Positions 15,397 to 22,309 of a stretch of DNA of 58,512 nucleotides are shown in pieces. This DNA comes from a virus. Numbering within the stretch: the stretch's first letter is position 1; every line of letters starts with the position of its first letter. The notes beneath the pieces are model-generated. The model was not told the DNA's origin, made no database searches, and saw only the letters and a list, made by a program, of their open reading frames with translations. The DNA lies in the IMG/VR virus record IMGVR_UViG_3300037151_000031, positions 1 to 58,512 of that record; one strand, given 5' to 3'. Made by a program: the position numbers and the translations under genes.

Positions 15397-16154
15397 TCAC
15401 CGAAGAGCGAATCAACCAGGAGCTGCAGATCTTCTTCACCAACTCGGGGTTGCCCCCCGAGCCGATCATGTCGGATCTGACGATCGCTGCGGCACGCGAC
15501 ACGATCCCGCGGATGCTCGATGTGATGCTGGCCGCAACGCGGATGTCGTCGCCCGTGGTTCCGGTGCACGACTTCTCTCACCCATCATCGGCGGAACTAG
15601 GGGCTCTCTTCCACAAGTATCGGTCCGACAAGTCGACCCATCACAACTACCACATCCTCTACGCCAGCATCCTCGGGCCGCGACGCGATGAGCAGCTCGC
15701 GTTGCTCGAGATCGGTCTCGGCACCAACAACACGGACGTCGTCAGCAACATGGGAGTCGACGCCAAGCCGGGGTCATCGCTGCGTGCCTGGCGGGACTAC
15801 CTCCCCAAGGCCAGCATCTTCGGCGCGGACGTCGACAAGCGAGTGCTCTTCACGGAAGAGCGGATCCAGACGTTCTACGTGGACCAGACGCAGCCGCACA
15901 CGTTCGACGCGATGGGCATGCCGACGCTCGACATCGTCATCGACGACGGGCTGCACTCCACGCACGCAAACTTCGCGACCCTCGCGTGGGCGCTCGGCAA
16001 GGTGCGAGTCGGCGGCTGGATCGTGATCGAAGACATTCGCCAGAGCTCGCTGCCGGCGTGGCACATGATGGCGCTGGCACTGCCTCGAGGCAGATTCCGC
16101 TCGCAAGTGGTGTCCGCCGACCACGGGTTTCTTTTTGTAGTGGAGAAGACGTAA
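15393..16154 (+). CDS. Class I SAM-dependent methyltransferase (sugar/macrocin type)
   Basis: A 253-residue protein. Motif I is LLEIGLGTNN (about residues 105-114), then GSSLRAWRDYLPKASIFGADVD, and the motif IV/metal site DIVIDDGLHS (about 180-189), all typical of TylF/MycE-like O-methyltransferases that modify deoxysugars. In a glycan cassette it may cap a 6-deoxyhexose. The stop at 16154 is where the IS200/IS605 insertion begins. Confidence 0.75.
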   Translation: MITEERINQELQIFFTNSGLPPEPIMSDLTIAAARDTIPRMLDVMLAATRMSSPVVPVHDFSHPSSAELGALFHKYRSDKSTHHNYHILYASILGPRRDEQLALLEIGLGTNNTDVVSNMGVDAKPGSSLRAWRDYLPKASIFGADVDKRVLFTEERIQTFYVDQTQPHTFDAMGMPTLDIVIDDGLHSTHANFATLAWALGKVRVGGWIVIEDIRQSSLPAWHMMALALPRGRFRSQVVSADHGFLFVVEKT

Positions 16155-16161
16155 TCAAACC

Positions 16162-16177
16162 CCGCCCTAAAGGGCGG
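16162..16177. repeat. Subterminal hairpin at the tnpB-side end
   Basis: CCGCCC-TAAA-GGGCGG perfect stem-loop containing the tnpB stop codon. In IS605-type elements this end encodes the 3' part of the TnpB guide RNA (omega RNA), transcribed here leftward, with the guide read from the flanking DNA just left of 16155. Confidence 0.7.
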
Positions 16178-17372
16178 AGCTTTCGGAGAGAGGACGACGT
16201 GGGACACGCAATCCAATCCGTTTCCTGTTTCGCAGGGTGCCCAACTTCGGCGAGCCCTCCGCAGGCAGTCCCGAGCGATTCGCACGGGCAAGTAGAACCT
16301 TCGCAGCATTGAGGTCCGCATGGTCCGAGAAACCACACGAGGTACAAGCGAACGACGACTGCGACCGACGCGACATTGCGTTCACGGCGCCGCACTCGCT
16401 GCACGTCTGCGAGCTGTACGCGGCGGGCACCTCGACGAGCGAGCCTCCCGACCACGCGAGCTTGTAGCGGAGCATGTCCGCGAAGCGGGACCATCCCGCG
16501 TCCGCGATGCTGCGAGCGCAGCGACCTCGAGTCATTCCCGCGACGTTCAGTTTCTCCAGCACAACGACGCCGTGGCTCTTGGTGAGTTGTGCAGACTGGA
16601 CGTGCAGGAAGTGGTCGCGCTGCCGCCTCACCTTGCGGTGGATGCGGGCGACGCGAGCCTTGGCCTTCTCTCTGTTCTTGGAACCTTTCTTCCGTCGACT
16701 GACGGTGCGTTGTGCGTGAGCGAGTCTCGTGAGCGAGGCTTCGAGGTGGCGCGGGTTGGCGATCATGTCGCCGTCGGAGGTCGCGCCGAAGTTCGCGATG
16801 CCGCGGTCGATCGCGACGACGGGACCTTCGCGCAGAGTGGGCTCGGCGAGGTTCAGCTCGCAGACGATCGAGACGAACCACTGATCCCCATCGCGATTGA
16901 GGGAGCACGTCTTCGGCTTCCCTTCGAGCGGTCGGTGCATCACTGTTCGGAGCGTGCCCAGCTTGGGGAAGCGGACGTCCGAGCCGTCGACTCTCCACGC
17001 CTTCGGGTGCGGCTCGCAGAAGCCGAGAGAGTCGCGGCCCCTCCGCTTCCACCGAGGGGCGCGAGCCAACTTGGCGAAGCAGCGTTGCCATGCTCGGTCC
17101 AGCTCGACCAAGAGCTGCGAGCACACGTTGCGAGGCACATCGGCAAGCCACGGGAGCGCAGCGCGGAGTTCGGTCAGTTCGTTGATCTGGTCGAATGCCG
17201 TGGGGTAGCGGCGCTCGTCTCGGGGACGAGCAAGCCCGAGCTTCCGCTGTTCGAGTGCAATGTTCCAGAGGAAGCGCAGCGCGCTCTCCCACGCGTCGAG
17301 GCGGGCGACCTGCTCGGGCGTCGGGTAGACGCGGAAGCGAAAGGCTTTGCTCGTCCTCACCCGGCAAAGCAT
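16167..17372 (-). CDS. tnpB: TnpB RNA-guided nuclease
   Basis: About 400 residues. An upstream in-frame ATG at 17384 exists; 17372 better matches the usual M-x-K-A-F-x-F-R-x-Y-P-T-P-E-Q start. Numbering from 17384, the RuvC residues are D193 (AIDRGIANFG), E277 (VVLEKLNVAGM) and D357 (DHADLNAAK). The zinc finger is C328/C331 and C347/C350. All are present, so nuclease function should be retained. TnpB with its omega RNA cleaves DNA next to the TAM and helps keep the element at donor sites. Confidence 0.88.
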   Translation of the reverse strand: MLCRVRTSKAFRFRVYPTPEQVARLDAWESALRFLWNIALEQRKLGLARPRDERRYPTAFDQINELTELRAALPWLADVPRNVCSQLLVELDRAWQRCFAKLARAPRWKRRGRDSLGFCEPHPKAWRVDGSDVRFPKLGTLRTVMHRPLEGKPKTCSLNRDGDQWFVSIVCELNLAEPTLREGPVVAIDRGIANFGATSDGDMIANPRHLEASLTRLAHAQRTVSRRKKGSKNREKAKARVARIHRKVRRQRDHFLHVQSAQLTKSHGVVVLEKLNVAGMTRGRCARSIADAGWSRFADMLRYKLAWSGGSLVEVPAAYSSQTCSECGAVNAMSRRSQSSFACTSCGFSDHADLNAAKVLLARANRSGLPAEGSPKLGTLRNRKRIGLRVPRRPLSESSAL

Positions 17373-17382
17373 ACTTGGTCTC

Positions 17383-17814
17383 ATGCCTCACGCAAGCGAC
17401 TTTCGGACGGGCAGACACGTTGTATACGCGTTGACGGTTCACTTGGTCTTCGTCACCAAGTACCGACGCAAGGCCATCACCGAGAGGGTCTTCGACGTGC
17501 TCAAGGCCTCGTGGGAGGCCACTTGCGTGCAGTTCGAGTGCGAGCTTCGGGAGGTTGGCTGGGAGCACGACCACGCCCACCTGCTCGTTGGCTTCCCGCC
17601 GAAAGTCTCGTTGTCGACGCTCGTCAACTCGCTCAAGGGCGGGTCGGCTCATCGCCTTCGGCAGCACAAGTTCCCCGAGGTCACGTCGAAGCTCTGGGGT
17701 CGACACTTCTGGAGTCCAAGCTACTGCGCAGTGTCGTGCGGGGGTGCCCCGCTCGAGATCGTCAAACGCTATGTGGAGGCGCAACGCGGAGACGGCGCTT
17801 CCTCCCCGGCTTGA
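17383..17814 (+). CDS. tnpA: TnpA Y1 (HUH) transposase
   Basis: A 143-residue protein of normal family size. The HUH motif is H64-A-H66 in WEHDHAHLLVGF, and the catalytic tyrosine is Y130 in IVKRYVEAQ. The N-terminal VYALTVHLVFVTKYRRK is the signature first strand. Y1 transposases excise and insert single-stranded DNA at the lagging strand. The start faces tnpB with almost no gap. The stop lies inside the end hairpin. Confidence 0.88.
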   Translation: MPHASDFRTGRHVVYALTVHLVFVTKYRRKAITERVFDVLKASWEATCVQFECELREVGWEHDHAHLLVGFPPKVSLSTLVNSLKGGSAHRLRQHKFPEVTSKLWGRHFWSPSYCAVSCGGAPLEIVKRYVEAQRGDGASSPA

Positions 17815-17823
17815 AAGCCGGGG
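17804..17823. repeat. Subterminal hairpin at the tnpA-side end
   Basis: Perfect stem CCCCGGCTT-GA-AAGCCGGGG overlapping the tnpA stop. Such imperfectly palindromic ends are what TnpA recognises; the cleavage site should lie a short distance outside, near 17835. Confidence 0.75.
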
Positions 17824-17842
17824 GTTTCCGCGCCGGTGAACG

Positions 17843-18802
17843 ATGAAAGCCATGATCACCGGCATCACTGGGCAGGATGGTTCCTATCTCGCCGAGTTCC
17901 TTCTCGAGAAAGGGTACGAAGTCCACGGCATCGTGCGGCGATCATCTTCATTCAATACTGGTCGAATCGACCACATCTACGAGCGGATCAAACTCCATTA
18001 TGGTGATCTTGCCGACTCGACGTCGTTACGCGCGGTCCTCGATGAAGTTCAGCCTGATGAAATCTACAATCTCGCGGCCCAGTCGCATGTTCGCGTGTCC
18101 TTCGACGTGCCCGAGTACACCGCCGACATTACGGCGGTCGGCACGCTGCGTCTTCTCGACGCCATGCGTCGCAGTGGGTCCAGAGCCAGGTTCTACCAGG
18201 CGAGTTCGTCCGAGATGTTCGGTAACGCTCCAGGACCGCAGTCTGAATCCACGCAGTTTCAGCCAGCGAGCCCATACGCGGTTGCGAAGACCTTCGCCTA
18301 CTACACGACGGTCAATTATCGAGATGCGTATCAGATGAACGTCTTCAACGGCATCCTCTTCAACCACGAGAGCCCACGACGCGGCGAGACGTTCGTCACG
18401 CGCAAGATCACGCGCGCGTTCGGGCGCATCAAGCACGGACTTCAAAAGACGCTCACGCTTGGCAATTTGGATGCGTCACGTGACTGGGGCCACGCCAAGG
18501 ATTATGTGCGCGCAATGTGGATGATGCTCCAGGGTGTCCCGCGCGACTATGTCATCGCGACGGGGCGTGCTTATTCGGTGAGATCGTTCCTCGATATTGC
18601 GGCAGAGCGCGCTGGAATCGATTGGCACGAGCACGTGCATCTCGATGCCCGACTCGTTCGACCGAAGGAGGTTGTTTGGCTGTGTGGCGATGCCAGACGT
18701 GCGAAGGACGAGCTTGGATGGAGCCCGTCGATCGAGTTTCGTCAGCTCGTCAACGAGATGGTCGACTCTGACATGAAGCTGGCAGCGGCGGAGGCGGCAT
18801 GA
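17843..18802 (+). CDS. gmd: GDP-mannose 4,6-dehydratase
   Basis: A 319-residue short-chain dehydrogenase/reductase. The NADP-binding motif [10 protein letters not shown] is at residues 7-16; the active site SSSEMFG (121-127) and Y145-x3-K149 (PYAVAKT) are complete. SFNTGRIDH and [17 protein letters not shown] are GMD-specific. It converts GDP-mannose to GDP-4-keto-6-deoxymannose, precursor of GDP-fucose, GDP-rhamnose and GDP-perosamine. No downstream epimerase-reductase is seen, so the host must finish the sugar or the transferases use the keto sugar or GDP-rhamnose. Confidence 0.92.
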   Translation: MKAMITGITGQDGSYLAEFLLEKGYEVHGIVRRSSSFNTGRIDHIYERIKLHYGDLADSTSLRAVLDEVQPDEIYNLAAQSHVRVSFDVPEYTADITAVGTLRLLDAMRRSGSRARFYQASSSEMFGNAPGPQSESTQFQPASPYAVAKTFAYYTTVNYRDAYQMNVFNGILFNHESPRRGETFVTRKITRAFGRIKHGLQKTLTLGNLDASRDWGHAKDYVRAMWMMLQGVPRDYVIATGRAYSVRSFLDIAAERAGIDWHEHVHLDARLVRPKEVVWLCGDARRAKDELGWSPSIEFRQLVNEMVDSDMKLAAAEAA

Positions 18803-18978
18803 CCATCGCTTTCGCGCACGTCCTCTGCCCGGACTGCTTCAAGCGGCTCTGGCCCAACGGGCATGAAGAGAAGTCATGCGCGCACGGGTTCATGGCGGTC
18901 GCCTGTGTCGAGTGCGGCAAGGCACGCAAGCTCGGCGAGAAACCATACTGGCCATGCCTGGGAACGAGGGAGCCATGA
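18799..18978 (+). CDS. Small zinc-ribbon protein
   Basis: A 59-residue protein beginning [10 protein letters not shown]. Two pairs, CPDC and CVEC, plus an intervening C-x-H are fit for zinc binding. Four-nucleotide overlaps with both neighbours support it. Confidence 0.6.
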   Translation: MTIAFAHVLCPDCFKRLWPNGHEEKSCAHGFMAVACVECGKARKLGEKPYWPCLGTREP

Positions 18979-19808
18979 CCGTCGATATCATGATCGCGCA
19001 CGCCGCCTTCGACGTACGGCGGCACGCGCCGTTGACAAGACTGCTCGTCGCACTGGGCGGTCACCCGCTCGTCCTGGCGAGTCAGGAGCGCGTCCACGCG
19101 AACGTGTGGGCGACCGCGCTCTGGAATGCCGTGGCGAGATCGAAGGCCGACACGGTCGTATGCCTGAACGACGACGTCATCCCGCACCCGCAGTTGCGGC
19201 AGCACGTAACGACGCTCGCGGAACTCCTGCCCGACCAGGTGCTGTCGCTGCATCCGCAGTTCCCCGCGATACGAGACGTGGCCAAGGCCGGAGGACGGCT
19301 CGCACGCTGCTACTGGCCGACGGGCCCCGCCATGGCCATGTCCCCAGACTTCGCGCGCGAGCTGCTCGAGTGGCTCAAGACCGTGCCGGAAGGCTGGTTC
19401 GGGAATGACGTGAACGAGGATGGTGCCCTTGCGTCTTTCCTGTGGAGCCGACAGCAGCCCGCGTGGTGCGCGATTCCCGCGCTCGTAAGGCACGACACGA
19501 CGGTGCCGAGCACGCTCCCGGGGTATGACCAGCATCCGCATCGGACCTCGCCGGTGGACTGGGATGACTACCCGCCCCACTGGACCCGCGAGCACGTCGC
19601 CAGCGCTCCGTACACCCCCGTGCCATGGATCTCAGACGACGGGCTACGCAAGCTCGGAGACTCCCTCCGCGGGGTCAGCAAGATGTGCGTGCTGTGCGGC
19701 GCGTATCCAGCCCATCTCTTTCACAAGCGAGGCACCGGACTCTGCGAAGTCTGCGTCCGGAGCCTCATCTTTGCAGCGAAACAGCAGCCCCGCATGGAGG
19801 CACCGTGA
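18975..19808 (+). CDS. Glycosyltransferase-like protein with C-terminal zinc finger
   Basis: A 277-residue protein. The N-terminal two thirds is GT-A-like: VDIMIAHAAFDVRRHAPL, then CLNDDVIPHP (about residues 62-71) in the position of a DxD. The last 60 residues add CVLCGAYPAHLF and GLCEVCVRS, a CxxC-x(n)-CxxC zinc ribbon not normally found on these enzymes. It could anchor the enzyme to a partner or nucleic acid. Confidence 0.6.
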   Translation: MTVDIMIAHAAFDVRRHAPLTRLLVALGGHPLVLASQERVHANVWATALWNAVARSKADTVVCLNDDVIPHPQLRQHVTTLAELLPDQVLSLHPQFPAIRDVAKAGGRLARCYWPTGPAMAMSPDFARELLEWLKTVPEGWFGNDVNEDGALASFLWSRQQPAWCAIPALVRHDTTVPSTLPGYDQHPHRTSPVDWDDYPPHWTREHVASAPYTPVPWISDDGLRKLGDSLRGVSKMCVLCGAYPAHLFHKRGTGLCEVCVRSLIFAAKQQPRMEAP

Positions 19809-20521
19809 CAGCCAAGATCTTCCTCGCCACGCCCACGCACGACGGCAACGTGACTTCGTCATACAGCAACTCTGTCCTGCGGCTCATCGGCTCGCAGACA
19901 TCCTTCTCCGTCGTGTGCGGTCATCGAGTCTATGACAACGACGTCGTGCGCGCGCGCTCGTGGCTCGTGGCCGACTTCCTCGAGGTCGAAGACGCCACGC
20001 ACCTGCTCTTCGTGGATTCTGACTGCGATTTCACTCCAGCCATGGTCGAAGGCATGCTCTCCACGGGTCACGACTTCGTCTGCTGCCCATATCCGAAGAA
20101 GCGGCCAGGGCCAGCGATCTACCCGGGCACGTTCCTCAGCGACAAGCCCGAGGTCGACGCCGAGCACAAGTGCGTCGAGATCGCCGGCTTCGGTCTCGGC
20201 ATGACGCTCCTGTCGCGAAGCATGCTCGAGACGATGGTCTCGTACTACGCGCCGACGCTGACCTTCGGCGACTACCGCAAGGGCCTCGACAAGAAGTCCA
20301 CGTCGGTCGGCATCTTCAACCTCGTGATCGAGAACCCGGGCGAGAACGGTGTCCTTCACTCAGAGGACTACTCGCTTTCGTACCGCTGGAGGGCCATCGG
20401 TGGACGACTCTGGCTCTACCTCGGCGCCGGCGTCTGCGGACACACGGGTACTTGTAGATATACGGGCAGCGTTGATGACTTCAAGAACATGCGAATGCCG
20501 AAAGAGGAGGTCGCACCATGA
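19805..20521 (+). CDS. GT-A glycosyltransferase-like protein
   Basis: A 238-residue protein with GTG start overlapping the previous stop. THLLFVDSDCDFTPAMVE (about residues 63-80) is the donor-binding DxD region found in phage and host GT-A proteins; GFGLGMTLLSRSM and EDYSLSYRWRAIGGRLWLY follow the expected acceptor-side order. Last enzyme of the glycan cassette. Confidence 0.7.
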   Translation: MTAKIFLATPTHDGNVTSSYSNSVLRLIGSQTSFSVVCGHRVYDNDVVRARSWLVADFLEVEDATHLLFVDSDCDFTPAMVEGMLSTGHDFVCCPYPKKRPGPAIYPGTFLSDKPEVDAEHKCVEIAGFGLGMTLLSRSMLETMVSYYAPTLTFGDYRKGLDKKSTSVGIFNLVIENPGENGVLHSEDYSLSYRWRAIGGRLWLYLGAGVCGHTGTCRYTGSVDDFKNMRMPKEEVAP

Positions 20522-20727
20522 AGAACGAGAAGATCGAAACGGCCATCGCGGAGTCGAGGCTTCGACAGGCGGAGCTCATCGCCGCAGTCGAGCAGAACGC
20601 GAATGCGCTGCAGGCGTTCAAGGCCGCAGCCGATGGCCTGGACCGCGCGAAGAGGGCGTCCGCGATTGCAGACGAAGTGCTTGTGAAGACCATCCACGGA
20701 GAAGGGCTGCTCGACTATGGCCAGTAA
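20518..20727 (+). CDS. Small coiled-coil protein
   Basis: A 69-residue, Ala/Glu-rich, wholly helical protein that starts by ATGA overlap with the transferase. Likely a short coiled coil; no family recognised. It overlaps the next gene by 11 nt. Confidence 0.6.
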   Translation: MKNEKIETAIAESRLRQAELIAAVEQNANALQAFKAAADGLDRAKRASAIADEVLVKTIHGEGLLDYGQ

Positions 20728-20953
20728 GACGTGTCCGATGTGCAAGGGTCAGCGGCTCGTTCTCCGAGACATCGGCGAAGGCCGGAAGAAGCAGACGCAG
20801 TGCAGCCAGTGCCTCGGCATCGGCCAGGTCCACGACCCGAACGCAGCCGAGATCTACAAGGCCGCCGTCGCCGACGTCGAGCGCTGCGAGCAGGAACTCG
20901 CCGGCGCCAGGCTGCGGCTCGAGACCGCGGCGGAAGCGGTGAAGCGTGAGTGA
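20717..20953 (+). CDS. DnaJ-type zinc-ribbon protein
   Basis: A 78-residue protein with CPMCKGQR at residues 6-13 and CSQCLGIGQV at about 32-41, a DnaJ-like CxxCxG pair, then a helical tail. It ends 8 nt before the first repeat array, and its last codons (GTGAGTGA) resemble block B of that array. Role unknown. Confidence 0.65.
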   Translation: MASKTCPMCKGQRLVLRDIGEGRKKQTQCSQCLGIGQVHDPNAAEIYKAAVADVERCEQELAGARLRLETAAEAVKRE

Positions 20954-20961
20954 AGCTAACG

Positions 20962-21503
20962 CAGTGAATACGAGGCGGCCACAACGAGCGATTGAGCAGC
21001 AGTGAAAACGAAAGCGGACCAACGAGCGACTTCTGCGCAGTGAAAACGAGCGAACCAGAGCGAGCGAAGCCACAACAGTGAATGCGAACGTTCAACAGCG
21101 AGCGATCACCGGCCAGTAAAAACGACGAAAGCACAGCGAGCGAAGGTTCCCCAGTGAAACGAGAGCCCGACAGCGAGCGAGATCGAGAACCAGTGAAAAC
21201 GAGAGTGCTCCAACGAGCGAGTCTTGTGCAGTGAAAACGAAGAAGATGCAGCGAGCGAAGATAAGAGAACGAGAGCGATAAGAAGACAGCGAGCGACCGT
21301 GCCGCAGTGAAACGAGACGGAAGCAACGAGCGAAGCACCGCCAACGAAGAGACAGGACCTCAGCGAGCGAGCAGCAGTGAAAACGACGAAGGAGTAGCGA
21401 GCGAGCCTCGTGCAGTGGAAACGACGAAGGAGCAGCGAAGAAGCTGACAGCGTGCGAAAGCTTTGCAGTGAACGCGAAGGTAGAGCAGCGAGCGCACACA
21501 CCA
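20962..21503. repeat. Two-block, two-spacer 38-bp repeat array A (14 units)
   Basis: Non-coding region of about 565 nt. The unit is CAGTGAAAACGA (block A), a variable 8-mer, CAGCGAGCGA (block B), another variable 8-mer: 38 bp. Units begin at 20962, 21000, 21038, 21076, 21114, 21152, 21191, 21229, 21267, 21305, 21342, 21375, 21413 and 21466; most steps are exactly 38. Both blocks fit CAGYGA...CGA, so the array alternates two related half-sites. First spacers are purine-rich, second spacers mixed. The last unit runs into the ribosome-binding site of the next gene. Units 9, 11 and 13 are degenerate or altered. Confidence 0.93.
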
Positions 21504-21518
21504 CCAGGAGAGCGAAAC

Positions 21519-22028
21519 ATGGCGAACCAAGCAGATGTGATTCCGATGGGCCGGCTTGCAGAATCGGCGACACGCATCAAGGCCGCGATGAGGGCAGGCG
21601 ACACCGGCTACGCGATGATCGCGCACGAGGTCGTCAGCATCGAGCAACGATGGGACATCCTGAAGGGAGAGGCCGAAGGGCGGTCCATCCATCGATGGAT
21701 CAAGGAAGAGATCGGCACGAAGGACCTGGCGTGGTGGCGGCGTCTCGCGAGTGGCGTGACGCGCCTGTCCAGGCATGTCGCGGCGCACTTCTCGACGCAG
21801 GCGATCTTCTGGCTGACGCAGAGCGTGCCAGAGCGCTACCTCGACGAGGTGCGTGACGCTTCGCTCGCGCTGCAACGACGCGAGAAGCAGCCTTCGCCCG
21901 TGACGCTCGCCCAGGCGAAGCGGATGGGGAAGACGATCCTGCCAGCCCACCCGAAGGTCGACGGCTGCGCAGACTGCGAGGCCCTCCGCGCACAGGTGCG
22001 GGAGATGGGGGGCGAACCGAGAGTGTGA
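21519..22028 (+). CDS. Hypothetical protein framed by the repeat arrays
   Basis: A 169-residue protein. ATG 21519 is preceded by AGGAGAG. It is helical throughout: TRIKAAMRAGDTGYAMIAHE, IHRWIKEEIGTKDLAWWRRL, then LSRHVAAHFSTQAIFWLTQ, with a Cys pair (CADC) near the C-terminus. The Trp/Arg-rich middle looks capable of binding nucleic acid. Because array A precedes it and array B follows it immediately, it is a candidate array-binding protein. I do not recognise a family. Confidence 0.65.
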   Translation: MANQADVIPMGRLAESATRIKAAMRAGDTGYAMIAHEVVSIEQRWDILKGEAEGRSIHRWIKEEIGTKDLAWWRRLASGVTRLSRHVAAHFSTQAIFWLTQSVPERYLDEVRDASLALQRREKQPSPVTLAQAKRMGKTILPAHPKVDGCADCEALRAQVREMGGEPRV

Positions 22029-22036
22029 AAATTGAC

Positions 22037-22290
22037 CAGTGAATACGAGGCGGCCACAACGAGCGATCGAGCAGCAGTGAAAACGACGAAGGACCAGCGA
22101 GCGACCGCAGAACAGTGAAAACGAAGAAGACGCAGCGAGCGATTCATGCGCAGCGAATGCGAAGTGCGGGCAGCGAGCGAGGTTCGCCCAGTGAAAACGA
22201 GTCTGAGACAGCGAGCGCGCATGCGAAGAATGCACAGCGCGCGATACTCCTAGAGTGAAGACGACGATGTAGCAGCGAGTGACCCACCAC
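22037..22290. repeat. Two-block, two-spacer 38-bp repeat array B (7 units)
   Basis: Same unit as array A. Units begin at 22037, 22075, 22113, 22151, 22189, about 22215 (5' truncated) and 22253. The first unit matches the first unit of array A at 37 of 38 positions, spacers included, while later spacers mostly differ. The array begins exactly 8 nt after the preceding stop codon, as array A does, and ends at the ribosome-binding site of the transposase-domain gene. Confidence 0.93.
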
Positions 22291-22309
22291 AACCGAAAGG
22301 ACAACGACC

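Larger units (their letters stand above)
16155..17835. mobile_element. IS200/IS605-family element with divergent tnpA and tnpB
   Basis: Contains a complete Y1 transposase (rightward) and a complete TnpB (leftward), bounded by subterminal hairpins at 16162-16177 and 17804-17823. It lies exactly between two cassette genes that would otherwise be adjacent. Ends are estimates: on the minus strand a TTCAC pentanucleotide (17840-17836) next to the tnpA-side hairpin is a plausible target/TAM motif, since this family inserts 3' of short TT-rich sites without duplication. All catalytic residues are intact, so it may be active. Confidence 0.8.

Noticed and set aside
16155-17835. TnpB as a stand-alone phage Cas12-like defence gene
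   Set aside because: Full IS605 context with tnpA and end hairpins makes an ordinary element the simpler explanation.
15937-17868. 643-codon minus-strand frame over the IS element
   Set aside because: Antisense to methyltransferase and overlapping tnpB in another frame; sequence has no recognisable motifs and is typical of GC-rich shadow frames.
20962-22290. CRISPR array
   Set aside because: Repeats are not palindromic, spacers are only 8 nt, two different repeat blocks alternate, and no cas genes are near.
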